Source: CAYMQB01 sp964392665
GTDB taxonomy: Bacteria > Hydrothermota > E44-bin80
NCBI GenBank assembly: GCA_964392665.1
Contig: CAYMQB010000035.1
Span: 1 to 31,287, forward strand
Direction: 5' to 3'
Length of the DNA stretch: 31,287 nucleotides
The translations under genes were made by a program, and so were the position numbers. A model generated the notes under the pieces. The model was not told the DNA's origin. It did no database searches and saw only the letters and a program-made list of their open reading frames with translations. Of the stretch, positions 7,784-15,547 are shown piece by piece (the first letter of the stretch is position 1; each line of letters starts with the position of its first letter).

Positions 7784-8676
7784 TAAGAAATCATACACAT
7801 TACCTTGATCCCAAGGTAATATCGAAAATTAAAGGGCTGGACATTATTGCACGAATGGTTGTTGAAGGTTTCCTTGTTGGACTTCACAGAAGTCCCTATC
7901 ATGGTTTTTCGGTTGAATTTGCAGAGCACAGGGAATATATACCTGGTGATGAATTGAAATATGTAGACTGGAGAGTTTACGGTAAAACAGACAGATACTA
8001 TGTAAAGGTTTTTGAGGAGGAGACGAACCTTAAGGCATACCTGATTGTTGACAAAAGTGCGTCTATGGGATTTGGTTCGCAGGGAATCTCGAAACTTGAG
8101 TACGTTAAATACCTTGCCTCGGCGCTGTCCTTTCTTTTATTGAGACAGAAAGATGCCGTGGGATTGTTGCTTTTTTCAAAGAAACTGGATTCATATGTTG
8201 CCCCGAGCGCCAGAAGGAACCATCTCAATACTATCCTGAAAGAACTTAACCAGTTGCAACCCAGTGGAGAAACTTCTCTGTCGAATGTGCTGCTTGAACT
8301 TGCCGAAAAGATAAAAAGACGGGGACTCATCATTCTTTTCTCTGACCTCTTTGATGACTATGAGAGCATTATAAGATCATTAAAAGTGTTTCGTCATAAA
8401 AAAAATGAAGTTCTCGTGTTTCATATACTTGATCCTGCAGAAATTTCCTTTCCCTTCAGGGGTGATGTGTTACTGAGGGATATGGAAACCAGAGAAAAGA
8501 TTACCGTCGAGTCAAGAACATTAAAACATGAATATAAGAGAAAAATTCTGAGGCTCATAAACTCTTACAAGAAAGATTTTAGAAATGTTTCCATTGACTA
8601 CCAACTCTTAAATACCGAGAATACTTACGATACGGCACTGCTTTCGTATCTTTCAAAAAGAAAAAGAATGAACTGA
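7780..8676 (+). CDS. DUF58 domain protein (MoxR-system VWA-like partner)
   Basis: This 298-residue protein is a classic DUF58 family member. The family hallmark runs from HRSPYHGFSVEFAEHREY (about 36-53) through PGDELKYVDWRVYGKTDRYY, followed by a VWA-like fold with a MIDAS-type DxSxS (D91-K-S93-A-S95). Family members usually work with a MoxR AAA ATPase and BatA-type membrane VWA proteins in metal-dependent chaperone or envelope-stress systems. Here the BatA-like gene follows after 1 nt, but no MoxR is present in the window. The upstream GNAT gene overlaps it by 4 nt (ATGA). Family assignment is certain; the function is inferred only from family context. Confidence 0.93.
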   Translation: MIRNHTHYLDPKVISKIKGLDIIARMVVEGFLVGLHRSPYHGFSVEFAEHREYIPGDELKYVDWRVYGKTDRYYVKVFEEETNLKAYLIVDKSASMGFGSQGISKLEYVKYLASALSFLLLRQKDAVGLLLFSKKLDSYVAPSARRNHLNTILKELNQLQPSGETSLSNVLLELAEKIKRRGLIILFSDLFDDYESIIRSLKVFRHKKNEVLVFHILDPAEISFPFRGDVLLRDMETREKITVESRTLKHEYKRKILRLINSYKKDFRNVSIDYQLLNTENTYDTALLSYLSKRKRMN

Positions 8677-8677
8677 C

Positions 8678-10645
8678 ATGTTCCACATATTAAACCCATT
8701 ATATCTTTCAGCCCTTGCTTTTGCCGCAGTTCCTCTCGTTTTTCACCTTCTTGGAAGAAGACGGATAAGGGAGAAGCCTTTCTCTTCGCTATTTTTATTA
8801 AAGGAAGTAAGAAAAGCAAGTTCTATGTGGATGCGAATAAAAAACCTTATTCTTCTTATCTTAAGAATGCTGTTCATTATCTTCGTAGTTGCCGCCTTTT
8901 CACACCCTTTAATACTATCCCCGGTATCTTTTCTTGGTTCTGAAGCGCCAGGCAGTACCGGTATACTTGTGGATGTTTCTCTAAGCATGGGGGTCGAAGG
9001 GATTCTTGATAAAGCCAGGAATGAGATTATTAGAATTTCAAATTCCTTTGGCGGACGAAGCAATATGCATCTTGTGAGTTTTAGCGACAGAATTGAAAAA
9101 GAAGAAGAGGTAAGAAGTATTTCGAACATAAATTCTTTTCTGAATGACATTAAAGTCACATATCGTGGAACAAATATGAGAAAAGCACTTGAGTTTTCAC
9201 AGAAGAAACTTTCAGATAAAAACGCGTTTGTGAAAAGGGTTTTCATTGTTTCCGATTTTCAAAAATACGCACTCGAGGATCTGCAGAATGTATTTGAGAA
9301 AATGCATAAACAAGGAATAGAAATATACGCATCAAGAATAGAGAGAAGTGTAGAAAATCTGTATTTTTCTGGTTTTAGGATGGTTCCCTCTTTTCCATTG
9401 AGTAACCTTCAGTTGAAGATGTACCCGAAGATAATACGTGATAAGAAACAAGACTATACGGTGGAATTTTTCTTGAGCGGTTTGATAAAGGGGCTTAAAA
9501 AATCGACAGTGAATACTTTTTTCGAAATAAACAGTGGAAATTGGGGTTATAAAAGTGGCTATTTTCACATAGATGGTGATAAACTCTCTCTTGACAACGA
9601 TTTTTATTTCTCTTTCTATGTACCCCAAAGTTTGAAAGTGCTGCTTATTGCAGAAGAAAACCGGGCATCGTATGTTTCCTCTGCACTGGCTCCTGGAATA
9701 AAATCTCCTATAGAGGTGGAAACGTTGTCCAGAAAATCATTGTTGGGAGTTAAAACGGATAAATATGATTTTGTTATTTTTTACGACACCGGAATGGATA
9801 AGTTTATTGAAACACAGATGTTACATTTTCTTTCCGAAGGCGTGGGGATATTGATTGTAATGGGAGAGCGTTTCAGGGATGATGCTAATCAAAAAATCTT
9901 AAGCGATATTCAAGTTCTGGATGAAAAAGATGCAAAACAGGGCTTTTTCAGTGTAAAAACAGTTGACACCGGTTTTGAACCACTTTCAGGGCTTAAACAT
10001 AAAGGGCTCGAAAATTTATACGATACAAAGATATTCAGGTATTTCAAATTAGATTCTGAATTTAGAAATGTAATAGTTGCAAAAAACGGAGACCCATTAA
10101 TGGTTGTTGGAAATGTCAATAGAGGCAAAGTTGTGATTATCCCTTTTGCTATCGAACCCCAGTGGACACAGTTACCTTATAAGGCTATTTTTGTACCCCT
10201 TATGTACAGATTAGCATTTTATTTGTCAAAGAAGAGGGAAAAAATTCCGGAATTCAGGGTCGGAGAATCTATTAGTATCGCCAGTTCAAAAAAAGAAAAG
10301 GAACCATTTTTTTTACTGCCGGATGGAAGGAAGAAATCCGCATCTGTGGTTGCTAAGGGCAACGAGCTTTTCTATGTACTTAAAAATACTAACCTACCAG
10401 GTATCTACAGATTTATCCCTGGACCCGGTGATACTATACCTGTTGCTGTTAACGTGAAAGAGGAAGAATCGAATCTTGACGCTTTTTCATTTGAAGAACT
10501 AAAAGCGATTTTCCCGAATATTAAGAGTTCTGTGGAATTTAAAAGATTTGCAGAGAAAGGCAAAAGATGGGTTGACCTATTCCCGTTATTCCTAATTCTA
10601 TCTATTTTATGCATTACGGCAGAACTCGTCCTTGAAAATAGATAA
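8678..10645 (+). CDS. BatA-like membrane VWA protein
   Basis: The 655-residue protein starts with the BatA/aerotolerance-regulator N-terminal double-membrane-helix region (LNPLYLSALAFAAVPLVFHL, then GRRRIREKPFSSLFLLKEVR, then a second helix about 55-80). A VWA domain follows with MIDAS residues D99, S101, S103, T165 and D193. The middle (about 320-480) has a flavodoxin/glutamine-amidotransferase-like pattern (VLLIAEENRASYVSSAL; KYDFVIFYDTG; GILIVMGERF) common in large BatA-family members. A single C-terminal helix (LFPLFLILSILCITAEL) anchors the end. The start is 1 nt after the DUF58 stop. This would be the envelope-facing partner of the DUF58 protein. No signs of decay. Confidence 0.9.
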   Translation: MFHILNPLYLSALAFAAVPLVFHLLGRRRIREKPFSSLFLLKEVRKASSMWMRIKNLILLILRMLFIIFVVAAFSHPLILSPVSFLGSEAPGSTGILVDVSLSMGVEGILDKARNEIIRISNSFGGRSNMHLVSFSDRIEKEEEVRSISNINSFLNDIKVTYRGTNMRKALEFSQKKLSDKNAFVKRVFIVSDFQKYALEDLQNVFEKMHKQGIEIYASRIERSVENLYFSGFRMVPSFPLSNLQLKMYPKIIRDKKQDYTVEFFLSGLIKGLKKSTVNTFFEINSGNWGYKSGYFHIDGDKLSLDNDFYFSFYVPQSLKVLLIAEENRASYVSSALAPGIKSPIEVETLSRKSLLGVKTDKYDFVIFYDTGMDKFIETQMLHFLSEGVGILIVMGERFRDDANQKILSDIQVLDEKDAKQGFFSVKTVDTGFEPLSGLKHKGLENLYDTKIFRYFKLDSEFRNVIVAKNGDPLMVVGNVNRGKVVIIPFAIEPQWTQLPYKAIFVPLMYRLAFYLSKKREKIPEFRVGESISIASSKKEKEPFFLLPDGRKKSASVVAKGNELFYVLKNTNLPGIYRFIPGPGDTIPVAVNVKEEESNLDAFSFEELKAIFPNIKSSVEFKRFAEKGKRWVDLFPLFLILSILCITAELVLENR

Positions 10646-10666
10646 GGGCTAATGTGGAAAACGGGT

Positions 10667-10696
10667 GTCATTCTTAATTTATTTTCAGAATCTCCC
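10667..10696. repeat. Partial copy of the 15548 repeat
   Basis: About 28 nt beginning GTCATTCTTAATTTATTTTC align, with a few mismatches, to the left end of the palindromic element at 15548. The rest of that element is missing here. Confidence 0.4.
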
Positions 10697-10830
10697 TTCC
10701 TCCGTCTCTCATCTTTGTTCTTTTAGTTCGTGATTGCGAGTGTTTGTCCATATTAACTCTCGAAGCAATCTCCTATTCTCATTCATTGTTTTTCTAACAC
10801 CTATCATCTAATACCTATCACCTTTTTTGG

Positions 10831-10883
10831 GTCATTATGAGATTGCCACGCCCTGCACCAGATGGTACAGGGCCCGCAATGAC
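10831..10883. repeat. Short palindromic repeat element
   Basis: The element is bounded by GTCATT and AATGAC and contains a 10-bp stem with one mismatch (10850-10859 with 10864-10873, loop AGAT). Its reverse complement begins GTCATTGCGGG and ends GCAATCTCATAATGAC, the same termini as the element at 13126-13200. The stretch 10646-10830 before it holds no gene that I can support. Confidence 0.65.
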
Positions 10884-10895
10884 GGAACCACTTGT

Positions 10896-11002
10896 GTCAT
10901 TGCGAATGTCTAAAGTTCCCTCTAAAAAGAAGGAATTTAGGGGTGTGAATTCCCCTCTTGAGAGGGGTGTCTCGATAGAGACGGGGTGTGTCACAGCGAC
11001 AC
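10896..11002. repeat. Mosaic of small hairpins, second repeat copy
   Basis: It starts GTCATTGCGA (10896-10905). It shares the phrase ATTTAGGGGTGTG with the copy at 13126. It holds three hairpins: CCCCTCT/AGAGGGG (10952-10967), GTCTC/GAGAC (10969-10982) and GTGTC/GACAC (10988-11002). The last runs into the 3' end of queG and supplies its final codons and stop. Confidence 0.5.
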
Positions 11003-12052
11003 GCTGCTCGCTCTTCCGTTTTCTCCCTTCAGTTTTTTTATTGCCCATTCGACGTGATTTTTGACAATAGAATCCTCTTCCGTGAGTAATTTTTTTAGCA
11101 GAGGTAAATACTGTTTATCTTGAGAATTGCCCATAGCAACAATAATGTTCCTGAATAGACCGCTACGCTTCGTCCTTTTTATGGCAGAATTACTAAAATA
11201 TCCCTCAAAATTCTCGTAAGCCATTATAAAAAGCTTTTTAAGAGAAATACCAAGCAAATGTTTCCATGGCAAAAAACAGGATTCAGTAGTTTTTGCTACA
11301 TTAGAATTAAATGGACAAACCTCCTGACAGGTATCACAGCCAAAAACCTTATTCTCAAGAGCTTCTCGCAGATCGATTGGTATTCCTCCTCTATTTTCTA
11401 CAGTGAGATAGGACAAACATCTCGATGTGTCAATTACTCCGGGAGCAACAATGGCAACTGTTGGGCAGGCTTCTATGCAAAGATTACAATCCGAGCAAAG
11501 ATTTTTTGCCGGTAAATCCTTTTTTAATTCAATGTCGAGAACAATCTCTCCAAGAAAAACCCAGGAGCCAAAATCCTTTGTGATTAATGCTGAATTCTTG
11601 CCAATCCATCCAAGACCTGCACGTTCTGCAATTAGTTTTTCAAGAATTGGACCAGTATCACAATATGTCTTTCCGCTTGCTTTATTACGAGTCGCCTGCT
11701 TTATGTAGGCAAGCAGTAGTTCCAGTTTATGTGAGATTATCTTGTGGTAATCTTTACCAAGAGCGTAGCGTGAGATAAAGGCGATATCTCTGCTGGATAT
11801 TTTGCCGATAAATCCGGGATTGTAATTTATGGCAAGTGAGACAATGGATTTTGCATTCTGAAAGAGTTTTGCTGGATTTAAGCGTATATCAATGCTTTTT
11901 TCGAGATATTCCATACCTGCGTTATAATCCTTTTTAAGCCAATTGGAGTATAGTGACTGAATTTTTTCCGGGAGTGGTGTGACATCTGTAATACCCACCT
12001 TATTGAAACCTATCTCTTTAGCTTTTGTCTTTATTTTTTCGGTCAAATCCAT
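10991..12052 (-). CDS. queG: Epoxyqueuosine reductase QueG
   Basis: This enzyme performs the last step of queuosine synthesis, reducing epoxyqueuosine in tRNA with a cobalamin and two [4Fe-4S] clusters. The 353-residue protein has the expected catalytic Asp in YCDTGPILEK (D132) and GLGWIGKNSALI. Two ferredoxin-type cluster motifs follow: C186-x2-C189-x2-C192-x3-C196, and C212 with C239-x2-C242-x3-C246 (CDTCQEVCPFN). A C-terminal HEAT-like helical region carries the tRNA-binding part. ATG 12052 lies 35 nt inside the end of the upstream dehydrogenase gene, in another frame, so translation is coupled. The last residues (ASSVSL) are encoded by repeat DNA. queD and queE lie elsewhere in the window. 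Confidence 0.96.
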   Translation of the reverse strand: MDLTEKIKTKAKEIGFNKVGITDVTPLPEKIQSLYSNWLKKDYNAGMEYLEKSIDIRLNPAKLFQNAKSIVSLAINYNPGFIGKISSRDIAFISRYALGKDYHKIISHKLELLLAYIKQATRNKASGKTYCDTGPILEKLIAERAGLGWIGKNSALITKDFGSWVFLGEIVLDIELKKDLPAKNLCSDCNLCIEACPTVAIVAPGVIDTSRCLSYLTVENRGGIPIDLREALENKVFGCDTCQEVCPFNSNVAKTTESCFLPWKHLLGISLKKLFIMAYENFEGYFSNSAIKRTKRSGLFRNIIVAMGNSQDKQYLPLLKKLLTEEDSIVKNHVEWAIKKLKGENGRASSVSL

Positions 12053-13109
12053 AAAGTTTCTTCTTTACCTGCTCTATTTCGTCGAGCAGTTGAAACGCAT
12101 TTTTCTTTGTAAGTTTTTTATCTTCAAGGATTGTATGCCTTCCTGGTCTGATTTTGTGCGCATACATCAAGGTTTTAACAAAATTATCTTCTGTCATTCC
12201 GATATCTTCCGGAGTGACAGGTAATCCAAGAGAAAGGTTAAATTGCACTATTTCCTTTCTGTATTTTTTGTGAAGGAAAGCGGAGATGACACTACCCAGT
12301 GAAACCTTGAAACCATGGGGAACGGTGGACGGGAAAAGGTAATCAATCGAATGGCTTATTTTGTGCTCTGCACCGCTTGCAGGCATTGAGTTTCCAGCGA
12401 TTGACATAGATATACCGCTCAATATTAGACCCCAGGCAAGTTGTTTTAAGTCCTTATTTGATATGTTTTTGATTGAAATGGTAGAAAAATAAGGAAAGAC
12501 TAACAGAGCAGCACTACGAGCGATACTCGTTGCCAATGCATTATAGTCTTTTTTGTTTATTTTTTTATATTTCTCTGCATCCATAGAGGCGAATATGTTT
12601 GCTGTTAAATCTCCAATGCCAGAAAGCAATGATTCGCTTGGGGAGTTAACAACTATCTTAAGGTCGACGAGCACTGCAAATGGATTTACAGCTTTTCTAC
12701 TTTCCGACCAGTGTTTGCCCTTTTTTATAACGGCAACCGGTGAAGCGATACCGTCGTGAGAAAGTTGGGTAGGGAAAGAGACGAATTTAACCCTTTGCTT
12801 AAATGAAGCATATTTGGCAATATCGAGTATCTTTCCTCCTCCGATGCCAACACATAGGTCAAAAGAGTCCTCTTCCAATCCTTTAATTACCTTTCCTGTA
12901 ATCTTTTCATCGTTCTTCTCGAATAGTAGTTTTTTTGATTCTTTGTTTCTTGCCAACAAAAAATCGCAAAGCCATTTTGTGACTTTTCCCATTTCAGCAG
13001 ATGCAACAATTAAAAGTTTCTTAGAACGTTTGGCTCTTATTATTCTAACAAATGATTCTTTTGTTTCTTTCTTACTTTCCGTAATATGTATGTATTCAGG
13101 AATTTTCAT
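12018..13109 (-). CDS. egsA: sn-Glycerol-1-phosphate dehydrogenase (archaeal EgsA type)
   Basis: It would reduce dihydroxyacetone phosphate to sn-glycerol-1-phosphate, the backbone of archaeal-type membrane lipids. The 363-residue product of the iron-dependent-alcohol-dehydrogenase fold has the NAD(P) loop GIGGGKILDIAKY. The EgsA signatures are PTQLSHDGIASPVAVI, SGIGDLTAN, SGISMSIAGNSMPASG, AEHKISHSID and TVPHGFKVSLG. The putative metal ligands are D of GIGD, the second H of AEHKISH and H of VPHG. Bacillus AraM instead has PSVDGFTS at the first motif, so this copy is nearer the archaeal form. ATG 13109 is chosen because an earlier in-frame ATG (13130) falls inside a repeat element. The gene overlaps queG by 35 nt. 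Confidence 0.88.
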   Translation of the reverse strand: MKIPEYIHITESKKETKESFVRIIRAKRSKKLLIVASAEMGKVTKWLCDFLLARNKESKKLLFEKNDEKITGKVIKGLEEDSFDLCVGIGGGKILDIAKYASFKQRVKFVSFPTQLSHDGIASPVAVIKKGKHWSESRKAVNPFAVLVDLKIVVNSPSESLLSGIGDLTANIFASMDAEKYKKINKKDYNALATSIARSAALLVFPYFSTISIKNISNKDLKQLAWGLILSGISMSIAGNSMPASGAEHKISHSIDYLFPSTVPHGFKVSLGSVISAFLHKKYRKEIVQFNLSLGLPVTPEDIGMTEDNFVKTLMYAHKIRPGRHTILEDKKLTKKNAFQLLDEIEQVKKKLYGFDRKNKDKS

Positions 13110-13125
13110 TATTTTTTTACCTTGT

Positions 13126-13200
13126 GTCATTGCGGGTTCCTATAAGTCCCCTCTAATAAGAGGGGATTTAGGGGTGTGTTATTGTAAAGCAATCTCATAA
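13126..13200. repeat. Dispersed palindromic repeat element
   Basis: It starts GTCATTGCGGG and ends GCAATCTCATAA. A 7-bp stem CCCCTCT/AGAGGGG (13148-13165, loop AATA) sits in the middle. It directly abuts the 5' end of the dehydrogenase gene and must be part of its leader or promoter region. The termini match the element at 10831-10883 in inverted orientation, and its left 31 nt match 27374-27404. Confidence 0.65.
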
Positions 13201-13235
13201 CTTGTTTTTACCTCTTCTGTCTTCTGGCTTTTTCC

Positions 13236-13297
13236 GTCCCGCGGGGACTCATGCCGTGCTGGAAGCACCAATCACAGTTCTGAGCAAAGCGAAGAAC
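13236..13297. repeat. Cluster of small hairpins between genes
   Basis: Three short palindromes follow one another: GTCCC/GGGAC (13236-13248), GTGCT/AGCAC (13256-13268) and GTTCT/AGAAC around GAGCAAAGCGA (13277-13297). None has a T-run, so they are not clear terminators. They look like remnants of dispersed repeats downstream of the Sir2 gene. Confidence 0.4.
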
Positions 13298-13328
13298 ACT
13301 AACCGTTGCCACGTAACATTCCTTTCTC

Positions 13329-14036
13329 TTAGATAAACATTTTTCTCATTCCCTGCATTCCCTCTGTCGCTTTAGCAGAAATGAATTCATCCACAATAGA
13401 GGAAATCGGAGTTCTCTCAATATTTATTTCAACAAGAAGCGCACCATTCTCTTTTGCCATATAGGGTAGAGATGCAGCTGGTTGCACAACACCCGAGGTC
13501 CCAACAACAAAGAAAATATCAGCTTGCTGTGCTCTACGAAATGCGGTTTCTAATATGTTTCTGTCAAGACTCTCACCAAACCAGACGACATGAGGTCTAA
13601 TATATCCACCGCACTCACATTTCTGTGGTTTTCCCGATGTAATTTCTCCAAACGCTTTACCGCATTTGAAACACTTGTTTCGCCAGATATTTCCATGAAG
13701 TTCAAGAATATTTTTACTACCCGCCTTTTGGTGAAATCCGTCGATGTTCTGTGTAATAAGGATGAAATCCTGGAAGAATTTTTCCATATCCGCAATGACA
13801 TAGTGTGCTGCATTTGGTTTTGCTTTGCCAATAATTTCCCTTCTCCAATTATACCATTCCCAGACAAGTTCGGGGTCTCGCATCCAACCCTCGGGTGTTG
13901 CGATTTCTTCTGCTCTATAATTTTTCCATAACCCAGAAGCACCTCTGAATGTAGGAATTCCACTTTCAGCAGAAACGCCCGAACCTGTTAACACTACGCA
14001 TCGCTTGTCTTTTTTGATTATGTCTTGAAGATTCAT
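13329..14036 (-). CDS. cobB: NAD-dependent protein deacylase, Sir2 family
   Basis: The 235-residue sirtuin removes acyl groups from lysines using NAD+. The NAD-binding motif is GSGVSAESGIPTFRG (18-32; most sirtuins have GAGIS), followed by TQNIDG (95-100) and catalytic H114 in LELHGN. The zinc cysteines are C122, C125, C140 and C142. Y62 and R65 in EWYNWRR correspond to the Tyr/Arg pair that marks class III sirtuins (SIRT5, CobB), so desuccinylase or demalonylase activity is likely in addition to deacetylation. The length is normal and the gene stands alone behind its own promoter at 14054-14082, with only a short leader and a weak GAAG site. Confidence 0.95.
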   Translation of the reverse strand: MNLQDIIKKDKRCVVLTGSGVSAESGIPTFRGASGLWKNYRAEEIATPEGWMRDPELVWEWYNWRREIIGKAKPNAAHYVIADMEKFFQDFILITQNIDGFHQKAGSKNILELHGNIWRNKCFKCGKAFGEITSGKPQKCECGGYIRPHVVWFGESLDRNILETAFRRAQQADIFFVVGTSGVVQPAASLPYMAKENGALLVEINIERTPISSIVDEFISAKATEGMQGMRKMFI

Positions 14037-14053
14037 TACTTCATTTAATACAC

Positions 14054-14082
14054 AGTATAGTAAAAGTCAAGGAAAATATCAA
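14054..14082 (-). promoter_or_regulatory. Promoter of the Sir2 gene
   Basis: On the minus strand TTGATA (14082-14077) and TATACT (14059-14054) are separated by 17 nt. The predicted start near 14047 leaves a leader of only about 10 nt. Confidence 0.65.
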
Positions 14083-14128
14083 CTGCTTTGAATCTCTTAA
14101 AACCCTTGTTATATATCTATGGTCGAAT

Positions 14129-15385
14129 TTATATTTCTATGAGTCCGAACATTGATATTGGGATAAAATAGGTCTCTGCTTCCCTTTTTATCTCATCTTT
14201 CGTAATGATAATACTCTCTTTTGCTTCATACAATTTGCGAAAATGTTTTAAGGGGACAGGAATCGTTACTTTTGAGCGGAATTTCACCTCCATAGGTATT
14301 ATTTTTGATTCCTTCTTTATCACAAAATCTACTTCTGATTTCGAGATAGTACGATAAAAATTTATACTGTCAATTCCTCTCAAGCTTTTTAATGTGTTAT
14401 AAATATAATTTTCCGCTATTTGCCCGGCAATTGAATCAAATAGAAGTGGTTCAATAGGATTGAAATAGTAGTAAATGCCCGTATCGTTCACATAGACCTT
14501 CGGCATCTTGGATATTTCTTTCCTTACGTTCGTATAGAATGGACTTACAAAAGAAAATACAAATGTCCCTTCTAACATATCCAAATATTTCGATAATGTT
14601 TTATGGTGCAGGTTTAGAGTGTTGGAAAGCTCATTCTTATTTACAAGTGAACCCGTTTGCATTGTGAGAAGTTTTACAAGTTTGTTAAATCCTGAAATGT
14701 TTTCAACATTCAGAAAACCAGAAATATCCCTTTCTATATATGTACGAATGATCTCTTTTAAGATAATCTTTTTGCGGGACTTTTCCTTTTCAAGTGCTAC
14801 CTCGGGGTATCCTCCCCAACGAATGTATGAAGCAAATTCTTGATTCAGTTCTTTCTTGTATATGTTATAGAAATCTACCATATCATTGAACCCATCAGAT
14901 AATTGAAACTTATGAGAAAATTGTTTACGAGGAGAAAGATATTCATAAAATGAAAAAGGAGAAAGTAAAAATTCTACTTTTCTTCCTGTGAGAAACTCTG
15001 TATTTTTCGTGATTTCAAGACTTGAGGAACCACTTACAATAATATTTATATTAGATTTTTGCCTCTTTATAATGTCTCGAAGAGTTTTTACAAAGACTCC
15101 CGCTTCTTTGATATATTGGAATTCATCAATAAAAACATACATATTATTTGTAAATCCATACTCAAATTCAATAAATTTTAAAAATAACTGAGGGTTCCTA
15201 AAAGACTCACTATCTCTATACTCATCAGCAGCGATATACACAACCCTCTTATTTTCTGATTCAAGGAGCTGTTTCAATCCTAAAAGGAGGGTTGTTTTAC
15301 CTACCTGTCTTGCTCCCTTTATTACTATAACCTTATCTCTGTCAAGCCATGAAATCACATCATCCAATACTTCTCTCTTTATCAT
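14129..15385 (-). CDS. AAA ATPase with DUF4143 domain
   Basis: The 418-residue protein has an AAA_14-type ATPase at the N-terminus (Walker A GARQVGKTT about residues 24-32, Walker B strand NMYVFIDEFQYI, sensor ISGSSSLEI). A winged-helix linker (about 215-270) and the C-terminal DUF4143 domain follow, with the PD-(D/E)xK-like pattern SEVDFVIKKESKIIPMEVKF. The family is common and often duplicated in anaerobes; its function is not established, although toxin-antitoxin-like and DNA-repair roles have been suggested. ATG 15385 has GGAG 5 nt upstream and is preferred over the adjoining GTG 15388. Its promoter contains two direct repeats, suggesting regulation by a bound protein, perhaps itself. Confidence 0.9.
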   Translation of the reverse strand: MIKREVLDDVISWLDRDKVIVIKGARQVGKTTLLLGLKQLLESENKRVVYIAADEYRDSESFRNPQLFLKFIEFEYGFTNNMYVFIDEFQYIKEAGVFVKTLRDIIKRQKSNINIIVSGSSSLEITKNTEFLTGRKVEFLLSPFSFYEYLSPRKQFSHKFQLSDGFNDMVDFYNIYKKELNQEFASYIRWGGYPEVALEKEKSRKKIILKEIIRTYIERDISGFLNVENISGFNKLVKLLTMQTGSLVNKNELSNTLNLHHKTLSKYLDMLEGTFVFSFVSPFYTNVRKEISKMPKVYVNDTGIYYYFNPIEPLLFDSIAGQIAENYIYNTLKSLRGIDSINFYRTISKSEVDFVIKKESKIIPMEVKFRSKVTIPVPLKHFRKLYEAKESIIITKDEIKREAETYFIPISMFGLIEI

Positions 15386-15403
15386 CACGTCTCCTTTTTA
15401 ATA

Positions 15404-15457
15404 ATAATAACACAGCTATACCAAAAAATCAAGAGTTTTTTTACATAGCTATGCCAA
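15404..15457 (-). promoter_or_regulatory. ATPase promoter with paired operator-like repeats
   Basis: On the minus strand TTGATT (15432-15427) and TATTAT (15409-15404) are 17 nt apart. A 15-mer TTGGYATAGCTRTGT occurs twice in the same orientation: at 15424-15410, inside the spacer, and at 15457-15443, just upstream of the -35 box. The copies match at 13 of 15 positions and are 33 bp apart, about three helical turns. The core ATAGCTAT of the upstream copy is itself palindromic. Binding of a repressor here would block polymerase. Confidence 0.6.
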
Positions 15458-15547
15458 AAATATTAAATCTTCCGTTATGTTATAACCCTCGGTGAAATGC
15501 TATGCTAAATGCTGTACTTTTGCAGGCAAGTTGTTATACGCAACATT

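Noticed and set aside
10831..11002. CRISPR-like array
   Set aside because: The repeated pieces differ in length and sequence, are not evenly spaced, and have no cas genes nearby.
13110..13130. Longer start for the glycerol-1-phosphate dehydrogenase at ATG 13130
   Set aside because: That ATG is made by the end of a dispersed repeat and adds seven non-conserved residues; ATG 13109 fits better.
13236..13248. GTCCC/GGGAC hairpin as terminator of the Sir2 gene
   Set aside because: The 5-bp stem is short and no T-tract follows it on the minus strand.
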